Of a stretch of DNA of 64,000 bases, positions 7,350-16,122 are shown piece after piece; position 1 is the stretch's first letter, and every line of letters begins with the position of its first letter. Origin of the DNA: Streptomyces xylophagus (GTDB lineage: Bacteria; Actinomycetota; Actinomycetes; Streptomycetales; Streptomycetaceae); assembly GCF_000716435.1 (NCBI RefSeq), contig NZ_JNWO01000005.1, positions 186,001 through 250,000 on the forward strand. The letters are read 5' to 3'. A program made the translations under genes and the position numbers. The notes beneath the pieces were generated by a model. That model worked only from the letters and a program-made list of their open reading frames with translations. It did not search any database and was not told the origin of the DNA.

Positions 7350-7771
7350 AGCTCCTGCACGAGCTGGTTGTAGTAGGCGACGTCGTGCGGCTTGAGGACG
7401 TAGTCCTCGATCTGGCCGTCCGGCTGAGGCGCCTGGAGCGTGAGCGTGCTCCCGCTCAACGTGCCCTTGAGGGCGGTGCCGCCGACCTCGAAGTCGACGG
7501 TCAGCGTCACGCGCTCGCCGCTGACCGTCCCGCTCACCCGTCCGTGCTGGTGCGTGACGTTCGCGCCGTCCGCCTCGCTGGTGTCGAGCGTGCCGGTGAC
7601 CGTCTTCCCCGACGAGTCGGTCTCCAGCATGGTGACGGAGTTGTAGTCCGAGCCAACGAGCGTGTGCGGCAGCTCGGGGCCGCCGCCCCCGGTGAGGCCA
7701 CTGGCGCCGCAGCCCACCGTGGCGAGCAGGCAGGTGAGGGTGGCGGCGAGCGCCGCGGGTCTGACGGGCAT
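7289..7771 (-). CDS. putative lipoprotein
   Basis: A 160-residue protein with a signal sequence ending in a lipobox-like LLATVGCGAS: lipidation would be at Cys21. The mature part is rich in Thr/Ser/Val strands (TVTGTLDTSEADGANVTHQH, VTLTVDFEVGGTALKG) suggesting a small beta-sandwich or beta-barrel domain on the outer face of the membrane. No function recognised. Transcribed leftwards in the same direction as the two membrane protein genes at 7865-8943. Confidence 0.7.
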   Translation of the reverse strand: MPVRPAALAATLTCLLATVGCGASGLTGGGGPELPHTLVGSDYNSVTMLETDSSGKTVTGTLDTSEADGANVTHQHGRVSGTVSGERVTLTVDFEVGGTALKGTLSGSTLTLQAPQPDGQIEDYVLKPHDVAYYNQLVQELQDNATPSPLPSLSLDFGQG

Positions 7772-7864
7772 GGGTCCCCCAGGGGTGAGGGCGCCACCGT
7801 AGCGCCGCCCTGCTACCGTGCCCAGTCGGCCGCCGGGTCCGTGACCACTTGGGGCAGCCTCGGC

Positions 7865-8440
7865 TCAGTCGTTCTCACTCTCTGCGGTCGCGGTGACCTC
7901 TATGTCTCCACCCTGGATTACGGCACCGCTGTGCCTGTCATTCCTGACTGTTCTGTGAAAGCGCGCTGTGGGACTCCTTTGTGAGTCGCTGCGCACGCTC
8001 GTGGGTGGGGCCGAGCTGGCGCGCCGATGGCGCCAGAAGACCACGAGTCCCGTCAAGTAGGCCGTACCTCCGGTCACCCCGAAGACGAGCAGTGGGAGTG
8101 CGTGTGGGATGGATTGATCAAGGCCGAGACGTCCCATGGCCGTTGTCAGCAGCAGTACGGCGAAGCCGAGGGTGAGAAGTGTCCCGAGTAGGGCCGTGGC
8201 AACGAGAACACCGTCAACGCCGCGCGTCGAGGTGGGCTTTCGCCCAACACCGGCAGCACGACCGCCCATCTTGCGCACCAACATAGGCGCGACTCGTTCC
8301 GTGGCCCGCTCCCGACGACGCCTCAGCCGCCGTTCGATCGCCGTAGCCCAGCTCGTGACCTCGCGCGCTGAGCGAGGCTGGAAGGCCGGCGTTTGCCGCG
8401 TGTACACCGCGAGGACCTGCCGGGCGAGTGAGGTCGCCAT
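7865..8440 (-). CDS. two-helix membrane protein
   Basis: A 191-residue protein with a basic cytoplasmic N-terminus (ERRLRRRRERATER near 36-49), membrane helices at about 77-100 and 113-136, and a polar C-terminal tail ending in acidic residues. It starts five bases after the stop of the upstream gene, so the pair forms an operon. No family recognised. Confidence 0.65.
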   Translation of the reverse strand: MATSLARQVLAVYTRQTPAFQPRSAREVTSWATAIERRLRRRRERATERVAPMLVRKMGGRAAGVGRKPTSTRGVDGVLVATALLGTLLTLGFAVLLLTTAMGRLGLDQSIPHALPLLVFGVTGGTAYLTGLVVFWRHRRASSAPPTSVRSDSQRSPTARFHRTVRNDRHSGAVIQGGDIEVTATAESEND

Positions 8441-8445
8441 GCCGC

Positions 8446-8943
8446 TCAGCTCCCTTCCTGCGGGTTTGGCTCCGGGGCGACGCCGGGCGGCGACGCCGCT
8501 GACTGCCTCGGTATCTGAATCTCAGCGGCGCCTTGACCCTGCATCACCTTGAAGCCTTCCCGCGCCACCCCGCCGAGGAACGGCACGAACAGTGTGACCT
8601 TCTCAAGGACGTAGGGCACCCCGGCGCCTGCGATCATCGCTAGCCAGGGCGTCATCGCATCCCCGCTGGACGCGGTGAGTGCGGCGGCGCCGCCCAGGCC
8701 CACCGCCACCCGCAGTCCCCCGGCGATGAGGTACGCCACCATGCCGGGTACTGGGTCGTCACCGGCTTGGGTAGCTCCCCCAGCTCCACCCTGCGGTGCG
8801 GGCGTCGCCTTGGGGTCGTTCAGGCTGGGGGCACCCACCTTCCACGGCAGCTTGCGCCAGCGTCTCACCGCGATCATGTAGTCCACGGCCTCGATGGCGA
8901 AGCCCCCGAACGCGCCCCACAAGGCGCCATGCACCCAGTCCAT
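8446..8943 (-). CDS. membrane protein
   Basis: A 165-residue protein with membrane segments at about 6-26, 67-91 and 100-127, separated by a Pro/Gly-rich loop, and a Pro-rich tail. First gene of the two-gene leftward operon with the gene ending at 7865. No function recognised; the pair could act together in the membrane. Confidence 0.65.
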   Translation of the reverse strand: MDWVHGALWGAFGGFAIEAVDYMIAVRRWRKLPWKVGAPSLNDPKATPAPQGGAGGATQAGDDPVPGMVAYLIAGGLRVAVGLGGAAALTASSGDAMTPWLAMIAGAGVPYVLEKVTLFVPFLGGVAREGFKVMQGQGAAEIQIPRQSAASPPGVAPEPNPQEGS

Positions 8944-9033
8944 CCGCCGAGCGTAGGGGTGAGACGGTGGCGTTCACCACCGGTTCGTCACGTTTCCCCA
9001 GGGGGTGGTGAGTGGGCCCATCGACGCGGGCCG

Positions 9034-9753
9034 TCAGATCAGTGCGACCGCCGCAACAACGACCGCCAGTCCCGCGAACGCAGCGGAGACGATGGCGATG
9101 CGGTCCCCGGTGGACAGGCGCGACCAGGTCGAGCCCCACTGCACGTCACCTAGGATGTTGAGGACCGGTCGACTCTCACCGAGCCCGAGCCGAAGGCTCA
9201 GTAGCCACATGAGAATGAAGGCCCCGGTCGCCGCAATCATGCCCTGCATGATGGCGTAGCTGGAGTCGTTCTGAAGCTTCGGCGACATCGCGTTCAAGAC
9301 CCCAATTCCCAGGAGCATGAGCATCATGACGCCCAGCTGAATCAGCCTGCGCTTGTACGGGGGAAGGAATGTGACGCCATGCGCCTCCTCCAGGATTTCG
9401 CCTAGCCGATGCATTTGGCCGTGAGTCCAGATCGGGTCAACCGAGCGCACCGTCACCGTCACGACGCCGTCCTTGCACTCGACGCCGACGAACCTGGCCG
9501 CGCCCTCGTCCCGGTCGAGGGTGAGCGCGGTCCACGGGGTCCGGTTGGACACGTACGGCAGGGCCGCGCGGGTGGCTATGAGGTCGTCGAGCGTGTCCTC
9601 CTGGAGCTGGGCGCTGCCCACCGTGCACTTGACCGTCACCGTCCCGGCGGGTGCGCCCTCGCCGACGACCAGGAGCAGCTTGTCGAGCTCGGTCCGTCCG
9701 ACACGGGTGTTGAAGTAGCGGGCAGTTCTCGCGATCACCGGGGGTGCGGCCAT
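9034..9753 (-). CDS. membrane protein with soluble N-terminal domain
   Basis: Started at ATG 9753, 239 residues. Residues 1-130 are soluble (ARYFNTRVGRTELDKLLLVV ... GVECKDGVVTVTVRSVDPIW) and look like a mixed alpha/beta domain; hydrophobic segments follow at about 137-156, 168-189 and 218-238. The frame is open upstream to 10056, but that part is antisense to the next gene and compositionally odd, so the shorter start is chosen. No family recognised. Confidence 0.65.
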   Translation of the reverse strand: MAAPPVIARTARYFNTRVGRTELDKLLLVVGEGAPAGTVTVKCTVGSAQLQEDTLDDLIATRAALPYVSNRTPWTALTLDRDEGAARFVGVECKDGVVTVTVRSVDPIWTHGQMHRLGEILEEAHGVTFLPPYKRRLIQLGVMMLMLLGIGVLNAMSPKLQNDSSYAIMQGMIAATGAFILMWLLSLRLGLGESRPVLNILGDVQWGSTWSRLSTGDRIAIVSAAFAGLAVVVAAVALI

Positions 9754-9912
9754 AGCAGGAGTATGCCGATCCGGCGGTCCCCCTTCGCTCGCTTGGCCGC
9801 TCAAGGAGGCGGTAAGTGACGGGTTCGTTATCGACTGCCCACCAATGAGGGCAAGCTGGGCGGCCCCTGCCTCTGGGAGTGCCCTCCCTGAGCGGATGCC
9901 TCTCGCCTGGCC

Positions 9913-10653
9913 GTGGCGCGTTCGGCGACGCTGTTCGATGGACAACCTCCGCGCCAGGCCACACAGTTGACGGTCGTGGCGGAGCTCGTGTTCTGGATCA
10001 TCGGTGCTGTGATCAGCCTTGGGGGACTGGTGCTCGCATATGTCCAGCACCGGCACCAGCGGTGGCAGGCGCGCGAACTAGCCGTCCGTGAGACGGCCCT
10101 TCGGGCGCGGGAACTCGACTCGGAACGCCGGGACGCGACGCTGCACGCGTCCATGCTGCGCGTGGTGGTCGGCAAGCAACCGTCACCTCTCGACCCGTCG
10201 GTCACTGGCTGGGAGCTCACCGCGACGAACGACAGCATGCAGCCGTTCACCGGCGTGGTGCTTTGCTACGGCGATCAGGCGCTTGCGCCTGCGGCGCTCA
10301 ACGGGCTTCTGAGTCCCGGTGCGTCCGTCACGGAGGCGCTTCCGGTCAACCGCGAGGAGCCGGACCCGGTGCTCTGCGTCGTGGAGTTTACCGACGTTGC
10401 CGGGCGACTGTGGCGGCGCCTGGCGACGGGAGACCTTCACCGCGGACTCAGCCGCGACTCGGACGGCGAGGTCATCTGGGAGACGGGCGAGGCGTCTTAC
10501 ATTCATGTCGCTGGGATCGAATGGCGTGGGGATGTGCCCGGGACGGACAGGTCACCGAATCCGTTCCCCGTCGGGAAGGTGATCGCCTGCGCGGCCGTCG
10601 TCGTGGTCGCTGGCGCCGTAGCGTTGGCCGTCTGGTACGTCTTCACTCGCTGA
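9913..10653 (+). CDS. membrane protein with N- and C-terminal helices
   Basis: Up to 246 residues from GTG 9913; starts at TTG 9967 or GTG 9976 are also possible since no ribosome binding site is clear. A membrane helix (VFWIIGAVISLGGLVLAYV) is followed by a Gln/Arg-rich helical linker, a soluble domain of about 130 residues with beta-type sequence, and a C-terminal membrane helix (about 220-243). Function unknown. Confidence 0.6.
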   Translation: MARSATLFDGQPPRQATQLTVVAELVFWIIGAVISLGGLVLAYVQHRHQRWQARELAVRETALRARELDSERRDATLHASMLRVVVGKQPSPLDPSVTGWELTATNDSMQPFTGVVLCYGDQALAPAALNGLLSPGASVTEALPVNREEPDPVLCVVEFTDVAGRLWRRLATGDLHRGLSRDSDGEVIWETGEASYIHVAGIEWRGDVPGTDRSPNPFPVGKVIACAAVVVVAGAVALAVWYVFTR

Positions 10654-10696
10654 GCGGTGACGGGTCGGGCCTTAACTGCCGCTATGCTCCGGCGCC

Positions 10697-11320
10697 ATGG
10701 GAACACCCTGGGCCGCCATCGTTGGCGGGACGACGGCCGTCTTCAGCGCCATCGCCGCCGTGGGTTCGTGGCGCGCCGCGCACCGCGCCAACTCGACGGC
10801 GGACGCGGTCGGTCGCATCGAGCGCGACCGTTGGCACGCCGACCTCACGCCGCAGTTCCGTGTGACGATCGAGCGGGGTGACGGTGACCGCGCGACGCTC
10901 AACGTGCACCTGGCCGGACCGCTCCCCCTTAGCCACCTGGACGAGGTCCAGGTGGAGATCAAGCAGAGCGACGACATGGACTACACCCCCACGCTCCCTG
11001 GCGCTGCGACGTCAGAGCAGGTGGCCGCGCAGGTGTGGGGCCCGTACCGGTTCGTGCCGCACGTGAACGAAGCCGACGCGAACGGGCAGGTGATGCCGGG
11101 CTTCCCGTTGCGGGTGGGCGCTGGCCAGCCTCGTGCCCTGGAGCGGACCCGGGCGCCCCTCTGGTGGGACGGCAACGACCGGGAGGCCCGATGGCGGGAC
11201 AAGTGGCTGAACAAGCCGATGCGACTGGTTCTTATCTGCCGCCGGGACGACTTCGCCCCGTGGGAGGTACCGTATGACCTGGACGTGCCTGAGGCGCCCC
11301 GGGTGCGAATCCTCGGTTGA
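10697..11320 (+). CDS. single-helix membrane-anchored protein
   Basis: A 207-residue protein. One N-terminal membrane helix (about 5-25) is followed by RAAHRANSTADAVGRIERDR, then a beta-rich soluble domain (FRVTIERGDGDRATLNVHLA ...) with a conserved-looking acidic/aromatic C-terminus. Related proteins with the WHADLTPQFRV block occur widely in Streptomyces accessory regions, always of unknown function as far as I know. Confidence 0.7.
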   Translation: MGTPWAAIVGGTTAVFSAIAAVGSWRAAHRANSTADAVGRIERDRWHADLTPQFRVTIERGDGDRATLNVHLAGPLPLSHLDEVQVEIKQSDDMDYTPTLPGAATSEQVAAQVWGPYRFVPHVNEADANGQVMPGFPLRVGAGQPRALERTRAPLWWDGNDREARWRDKWLNKPMRLVLICRRDDFAPWEVPYDLDVPEAPRVRILG

Positions 11321-11355
11321 CCGTGGCCGCCAACTAAGGCCGGCCGCCGCGTCCT

Positions 11356-11670
11356 TCAGGGATCGGCGCTTTTGCGCTGACCCGCCTTTGTACGGGCAGC
11401 GTCCGTATCGCCACTGGATATACGGACGTTAAGGGTGCGGCACCTAGCCCTGCGGGCGTCCTTGAGCTCGCGAACCATGAGGCGGTAGCGGAGTACCTCC
11501 CGCCACCACTCCAGCCGCGCCGGGGCGGTCTGGGGGAGGGTGCGGACGAGGACGCGCGCGAGGGCAACGACGGTCGTCGTGACGGTGGTGAGGATGACGA
11601 TGGACGCCGCGGCCCAGGATGGGACCGCTGAGAGGTCGGGCAGCACGGGAGGTCGGCCTTCCGGAGGCAT
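11356..11670 (-). CDS. small membrane protein
   Basis: 104 residues from ATG 11670: short Pro-rich N-terminus, one membrane helix at about 17-42 (AAASIVILTTVTTTVVALAR), then a basic cytoplasmic helix-rich tail. The frame is open further upstream, but the extension is Pro/Arg-rich and unlikely. Function unknown. Confidence 0.5.
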   Translation of the reverse strand: MPPEGRPPVLPDLSAVPSWAAASIVILTTVTTTVVALARVLVRTLPQTAPARLEWWREVLRYRLMVRELKDARRARCRTLNVRISSGDTDAARTKAGQRKSADP

Positions 11671-11935
11671 GGGGCGAGGCCTGCGACGGGCCTCACACGG
11701 TCTTGCCGAGGAGCGTGGAACTGGCCGAGCGGTGGTCGTGGGTATGCCCATGCTGTCGGGAGGTCGCTCGCTTCAGCCCCGTTGGGGTGGCCGGTCACCG
11801 GGTTCGGCATGCCGGTGACGCGTTAGCGCCACATACGACATGTGCGTCCCCCTGGGCTCGCTGTCTCCGTCGCCCGGTGGATTCCCTCCTCCGGTGATCC
11901 CTACACTCTCGCCGCCGACCGGCACGCACGGCACC

Positions 11936-12529
11936 ATGTCCCGCATGGGAGAGCAGGCGGGGAACGTCGTGGTCGCTCTGATCGCCGCGGGCAGCGCGCT
12001 GGCCGGTGTCCTCTTGGGGCGGCGGAACGTCAGCGACCAGGCAGCGGTGGAGCACGGCCAGTGGCTGCGCGGGCAGCGCCAAGAGGCGTATGCGTCGCTC
12101 CTGGAGGCCTGGGACGGCGGCCAGAAGCGGTTCGACGAGATGGTCGAGAACTGGGAGGGCGAGCACTACCGCGCCGAGCGCTTCGAGGGTGACGGGTGGC
12201 TGGAGAGCGAGAAGTCGATCTACCAGGACACCTACGAGATCTTCGAGGCCGTGAGGAGGGCGATCGAGCGGGTGGAGCTTCTCGGTCCAGAGGACGTGGA
12301 CACCGCCGCCGTTCAGCTGACCAATGCGCTGAGGGTGGTGCGAGACAGCGTGCGGTCGAAGGCCGGTAGTGAGGACTGGCCCGACTGGACCTCGTACAAC
12401 GAGGCCCTCGCCCAAGCCGACGTCGCGCGGCGCGGGTTCCTGACTGCGGCCAAGAAGGCGACGCGTGTGGCCGCTCGCCCGGGAGCGCGTGAAACGCGAC
12501 GACGCTGGGTGCGGGGACCGCGACGCTGA
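11936..12529 (+). CDS. single-helix membrane-anchored protein with helical cytoplasmic domain
   Basis: From ATG 11936, 197 residues. N-terminal membrane helix (residues about 8-27), then GRRN and a long, charged, mostly helical domain (RQEAYASLLEAWDGGQKRFD ... YQDTYEIFEAVRRAIERVEL) and a very basic C-terminus. Same plan as the protein at 6212, so the two may be distant relatives. Function unknown. Confidence 0.65.
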   Translation: MSRMGEQAGNVVVALIAAGSALAGVLLGRRNVSDQAAVEHGQWLRGQRQEAYASLLEAWDGGQKRFDEMVENWEGEHYRAERFEGDGWLESEKSIYQDTYEIFEAVRRAIERVELLGPEDVDTAAVQLTNALRVVRDSVRSKAGSEDWPDWTSYNEALAQADVARRGFLTAAKKATRVAARPGARETRRRWVRGPRR

Positions 12530-12604
12530 CCACGATCATCGCGGAAAACCGATAAATGTCGCAGTGTGGTACAGAGTGGGCCATCAAGCTAAGATCGACT
12601 TGTC

Positions 12605-12814
12605 ATGAACTCGACGAATGGGGGCGGGATGGTGGACACCACGGACGGCGCGGGCCACGTTCTCGTCCGGCTGACAACGTACGTGCCGGTTGAGCTTCGT
12701 GACCGCATCGACGCTGAAGCGGAGCGGGAGAACCGCACGCGGGCAAGCCTCGCTCGCCGCCTGCTTGCCGAGTGGGCGAGCGAGAGTCCCAGCGGCCGGG
12801 GGCGCAACTCGTGA
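12605..12814 (+). CDS. ribbon-helix-helix DNA-binding protein
   Basis: 69 residues with the ribbon-helix-helix pattern VRLTTYVPVELRDRIDAEAE (strand, helix A) and NRTRASLARRLLAEW (helix B). TAAGAT at 12590-12595 lies about 10 bases before the ATG, and there is no Shine-Dalgarno, so the message may be leaderless. The stop overlaps the start of the next gene (GTGA). It heads the operon 12605-14221 and may regulate it. Confidence 0.7.
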   Translation: MNSTNGGGMVDTTDGAGHVLVRLTTYVPVELRDRIDAEAERENRTRASLARRLLAEWASESPSGRGRNS

Positions 12815-13272
12815 GCAGCGACGTCATCCAGACACACCGTGAGTGCGGGTTGCAGGTCTACCGGTACCCCGTGCACGCGGCGCGCTCCACGGTCACCTGG
12901 CGGTACGTCAACCTGGACGCGGTGGCGCTGCCGGAGCCGGTGGGAGACGCGGACCTCACCGCCGACGACGAGGCGGTCATCGGCAACACCGGGACGGGGA
13001 TCTACACCACGCACCAGTGCCCGGCCCGCGTCGTGCCCTGCCGGTGGTGCGGTGACCCGATCATCAAGGTGACCCGCCGCTACGACGGCTCAGCCTGGCG
13101 CTTCACGCTCGTCGACGCCACTCCTGACCCCAACGGGACGGTCGCCCTCGACGAGAACGGCCACGCCACCACGGATCTGGCCGCATACCCCGACGGCGAG
13201 CGGTACCGCGTTCGCCGCGACCGCCCCGCGCAGCAACGGCCAGCCAATCCGCCCAACCGGAGGCCCCGATGA
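12811..13272 (+). CDS. hypothetical protein with Cys motif
   Basis: 153 residues from GTG 12811. The middle part has a CPARVVPCRWCGDPI cluster (three Cys and a nearby C12-like Cys) that could bind zinc, followed by a beta-rich stretch (VTRRYDGSAWRFTLVDA) and a Pro/Arg tail. It is coupled to its neighbours by four-base overlaps on both sides. No family recognised. Confidence 0.6.
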   Translation: MSSDVIQTHRECGLQVYRYPVHAARSTVTWRYVNLDAVALPEPVGDADLTADDEAVIGNTGTGIYTTHQCPARVVPCRWCGDPIIKVTRRYDGSAWRFTLVDATPDPNGTVALDENGHATTDLAAYPDGERYRVRRDRPAQQRPANPPNRRPR

Positions 13273-13664
13273 CGCCAACGCCGCCCGCCCTGCCGCTCAT
13301 CACAGCCCTGCCGTTCCCGGTCACCGCGTACCCGCGCCGCGCCGAGGGTCTCGACCACGTCCGTCGCCAGGTGCTCGCGGGCTCCACCAGCCTCAGCGTG
13401 GCGACGCGCCCCGACGAGGCCGCGGCGATGAGCCTGCTCCTGGCGGCGGCTGGCCTCGGTGACCGGGACGCGTGGGAGACCCTGGCCACGCTCGGTGCCC
13501 TGCCGCGTACCTGGCGGGAGCTGCGGGCACGAGTGCCTGTCTCGCCGTCCCGAAAGGACAGTCCGGTAAATACCCCTGGACCTGCTGACTCGCAGCCCGA
13601 GCGGGTCACTCGACCCCGTTCTCGGGTCAGTGCGGGCCAGTGGCCCGCGGGGGTCGTCGCGTGA
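13269..13664 (+). CDS. hypothetical protein
   Basis: 131 residues starting at ATG 13269 inside the stop of the preceding gene. Ala/Leu-rich helical core (DEAAAMSLLLAAAGLGDRDA) and an unstructured Pro/Ser/Arg C-terminus. No family recognised. Its stop overlaps the start of the endonuclease gene, so it is the third member of the operon. Confidence 0.55.
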   Translation: MTPTPPALPLITALPFPVTAYPRRAEGLDHVRRQVLAGSTSLSVATRPDEAAAMSLLLAAAGLGDRDAWETLATLGALPRTWRELRARVPVSPSRKDSPVNTPGPADSQPERVTRPRSRVSAGQWPAGVVA

Positions 13665-14221
13665 CCCCCGCCGCGCCCCGGGTCGAGATCTACGCCCTGC
13701 TCGATGCCGACGGCACGGTTCGGTACGTGGGGCGGTCCGTGAACGCGAGGGCACGGGCGAGCAGCCACCGTCGGGACGTCGTTCGCTACCCAGACGACGA
13801 CCGCCCGGTGGCGACTTGGCTGCGTTCCCTCGACGCGCCGCCCCGGGTTGAGGTCCTGGCGCGCGTGGTCGCGTCCCAAGCCGCGGCGGCTGAGGTGGCG
13901 TGGATCCGCCGTCTTCGGCGCGACACCGCCGCGCGGCTGCTCAACCTCCGGCCGTATGAGCCCCTGGCCGGGCTCCCCGGCGTAGACCCGACGGTTCTGA
14001 AGCGAGTGCGGTGGTCGGTCGCCCGGACGGTGAGCGCCGAGCGCCGAGCCAGGGTCAGTGTCGCTCTTCAGGGGCACGCCGTCTCCCCGGCCACCCGTCA
14101 GCGGATCGCCCTGGCCCATGCTGGCCGGCCAAAGTCCCCTGAGCACCGGGCGGCGATCACGGTGGGGGTCCGTCGCGCTCTCGCTCGCCGCCGTGCCGAG
14201 CCGTCGTCTCGCGGTATCTGA
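13661..14221 (+). CDS. GIY-YIG endonuclease with NUMOD3-like DNA-binding repeats
   Basis: 186 residues from GTG 13661. The N-terminal domain carries the GIY-YIG pattern: EIYALLDADG (IY), VRYVGRS (YVG) and a downstream Arg (RARASSHRR). The C-terminal part has NUMOD3-type repeats (SAERRARVSVALQGHAVSPA, then TRQRIALAHAGRPKSPEHR), known as minor-groove DNA-binding modules of phage homing endonucleases. It probably nicks or cuts DNA site-specifically. Last gene of an operon headed by an RHH regulator, which is unusual for a selfish free-standing homing nuclease and suggests a controlled role or capture by the element. Confidence 0.8.
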   Translation: MTPAAPRVEIYALLDADGTVRYVGRSVNARARASSHRRDVVRYPDDDRPVATWLRSLDAPPRVEVLARVVASQAAAAEVAWIRRLRRDTAARLLNLRPYEPLAGLPGVDPTVLKRVRWSVARTVSAERRARVSVALQGHAVSPATRQRIALAHAGRPKSPEHRAAITVGVRRALARRRAEPSSRGI

Positions 14222-14387
14222 CACCTGGTTGCCTGCCGTGGTGGGCGCGTCGAGCAGCGAGCGCCGTCACCGTGGAGGCAACGGATTCACGTGCTTGTGC
14301 CAGCCACCTACGTTGCTTGATTCGGGGCGATCTTGAGCGAGTGGTAATTGCTCGCCTGCGCTTGGGCGTTGGCGTACCGTCCTGCGC

Positions 14388-15314
14388 ATGGACGACGCTC
14401 TTTCCGTGGAGAACCTTCTCGCCGGGGCGAGGCGGTTCGCTCACCTGGCCATGGCCGCTCACGACCGGTCCGACCACGAACTGTTTGCGCTGCACGGCGG
14501 CGTGGCGGTTGAACGGCTCGCCAAGGCTGCGCTGGCGGCCAAGTCTCCCGCCCTTCTCCTGGAGATGAGGGGAAAGGTGGACGCGCTGTTCCACCTCACC
14601 GGCGTCAAACCGAGCGTGAGCCGAGTGCACACGGTCGGGGCTGGCGAGGCTATCGCGCGCCTGCGGAAACTGGATGTTTTGCCTGGCGACAGCGGGCTCG
14701 ATGACCTTATCGAGCTGCGGAATGGTGTCGCCCATGCCACGCAAGGCGACGAGGGCCGGGAACTTTTGCCCACCCTTGTTAGGACGGTTGAGCTTCTTCT
14801 GGCGGACCTGGGAGTGGATACCACCTCGTTCTGGGATCGCTGGGTGGAGACTGTGAGACTGGCTCTCGACGAGGCGCGTACCGAACTGGAGAGGGACGTG
14901 CGGCTGCGTATCCAGAAGGCGCGAAACGTCTTTGAAGAGCGCTTCATGGGGTTGCCGGATGACGCCAGGGAGAGATTCCAGAAGTCACAGGGCAACGTCT
15001 TCAACATGGTGATCATGGCGGAGGAAAATCTTGTTCTCGCCGGGACAGGAGCGCGGTGCCCGGCGTGCGACAGCCAGGCGGAAGTGACGATGCAGGGCCT
15101 GGACTCTGAGCCCGGCTACAAGGCGCTTACGGCCAACGGGTTGAGATGTTCCATGTGTCACCTGGTAATTAGTGGTGCAGCGGAGTTTGAGGCGGCGGGC
15201 CTGGACCTAGGGAGTCTCAACGAGGCCACGACGTCGGAGCTCCTTAGGCTGATCAGGCCGCGAGACGACCAGACGTCTAAAGACGTTCGCCTCGGAGTGA
15301 CACGCAGCGGGTAA
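14388..15314 (+). CDS. HEPN-domain protein with C-terminal zinc ribbon
   Basis: 308 residues. The N-terminal 140 residues are helical with the HEPN ribonuclease signature R111-N-G-V-A-H116 (Rx4H) in LIELRNGVAHA. A charged helical linker follows (DEARTELERDVRLRIQKARN) and then a zinc ribbon with CPAC at 224-227 and CSMC at 254-257. HEPN proteins with this motif are usually metal-independent RNases in toxin, CRISPR and abortive-infection systems. It is convergent with an Mrr-like nuclease gene 44 bases downstream. I infer a phage-defence role; the substrate is unknown. Confidence 0.75.
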   Translation: MDDALSVENLLAGARRFAHLAMAAHDRSDHELFALHGGVAVERLAKAALAAKSPALLLEMRGKVDALFHLTGVKPSVSRVHTVGAGEAIARLRKLDVLPGDSGLDDLIELRNGVAHATQGDEGRELLPTLVRTVELLLADLGVDTTSFWDRWVETVRLALDEARTELERDVRLRIQKARNVFEERFMGLPDDARERFQKSQGNVFNMVIMAEENLVLAGTGARCPACDSQAEVTMQGLDSEPGYKALTANGLRCSMCHLVISGAAEFEAAGLDLGSLNEATTSELLRLIRPRDDQTSKDVRLGVTRSG

Positions 15315-15357
15315 GCCTTCGCTTACCGGGCTTCCACCGTCTAGGTAGATCACCTCG

Positions 15358-16122
15358 TCAGCTGTCTCCGTTGTTCCAGTCGTCACCAAGCACCCACCGG
15401 AGCGCCGACAGCTCACCGAGGAGGTATGCGACGTTCCACGTCTCTTGCTCATCCTCGGGGATGATGAAGTCGGGGTCGTCGGCGTACTGCTCCTCGGTCT
15501 GGCGCATCGCGTCTTTGATCAACTGATCCGTCTTCGGGTCGAGCGGTTCTCGCTGGCCAATCTCGATGAAGTGATAAAGCAGCTGCTTGCGCGAGTACCA
15601 GAGCTTGTTGGTGCGGTACTCCTCAGCGGCGACGATCTCCGCCTCTGTGCGGGACCGGGCGTCGACGTACCTGGCCACAAACTCGGGAACGCCGTCCAGC
15701 AGCTTGCCGAGTTGCGGCCGTTCCCAGTACTTCACACGGAACGGCGGGCGGTTGTTGAGCTCGTACGCCTTTAGGTACTCCTTGCACGGGTTAGAGAGGA
15801 AGCTGCTGGCGATGATCAGCGCCACGTCCGCTCGTTCCGCGCTGGCCCACGTGAGGAGTCCGGTGATCTTGTCGGGCGGGACGCCTTTTGTGTACTTCTT
15901 GCAGTCGACGAACCAGCGCTGCATGTGAACCGCGCCGTCGAGCTCCTCGACCTGGCGCTCGGCGACGATGTCCCGGCCGTTGTCCGACGGGCTCGCGTTC
16001 AAGCCCGTGCCCTTGCGCCAGTCGACGTTTACGAACCCGAGCTCCTTCATCAGCTCGAAGCAGAACTCCTCGAACTGCGTGTCGGTCAGGTCGTCGTATG
16101 GCATCGCCGCGTCAGTCACCAC
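15358..16122 (-). CDS. Mrr-like PD-(D/E)xK restriction endonuclease
   Basis: 254 residues. The N-terminal half matches the Mrr/restriction endonuclease fold: FEEFCFELMKELGF (17-30), GRDIV with catalytic Asp51, and the DCK of VDCKKY at 73-75 for D-x-K, then helix and strand ADVALIIASSFLS (99-110). The C-terminal half is helical and acidic with no recognised domain. Such enzymes cut modified or foreign DNA. The start is GTG 16122, or ATG 16104 (MPYDDLTD). Together with the HEPN gene and the Schlafen-like gene at 21756 it gives the element three candidate nucleases. Confidence 0.8.
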   Translation of the reverse strand: MVTDAAMPYDDLTDTQFEEFCFELMKELGFVNVDWRKGTGLNASPSDNGRDIVAERQVEELDGAVHMQRWFVDCKKYTKGVPPDKITGLLTWASAERADVALIIASSFLSNPCKEYLKAYELNNRPPFRVKYWERPQLGKLLDGVPEFVARYVDARSRTEAEIVAAEEYRTNKLWYSRKQLLYHFIEIGQREPLDPKTDQLIKDAMRQTEEQYADDPDFIIPEDEQETWNVAYLLGELSALRWVLGDDWNNGDS

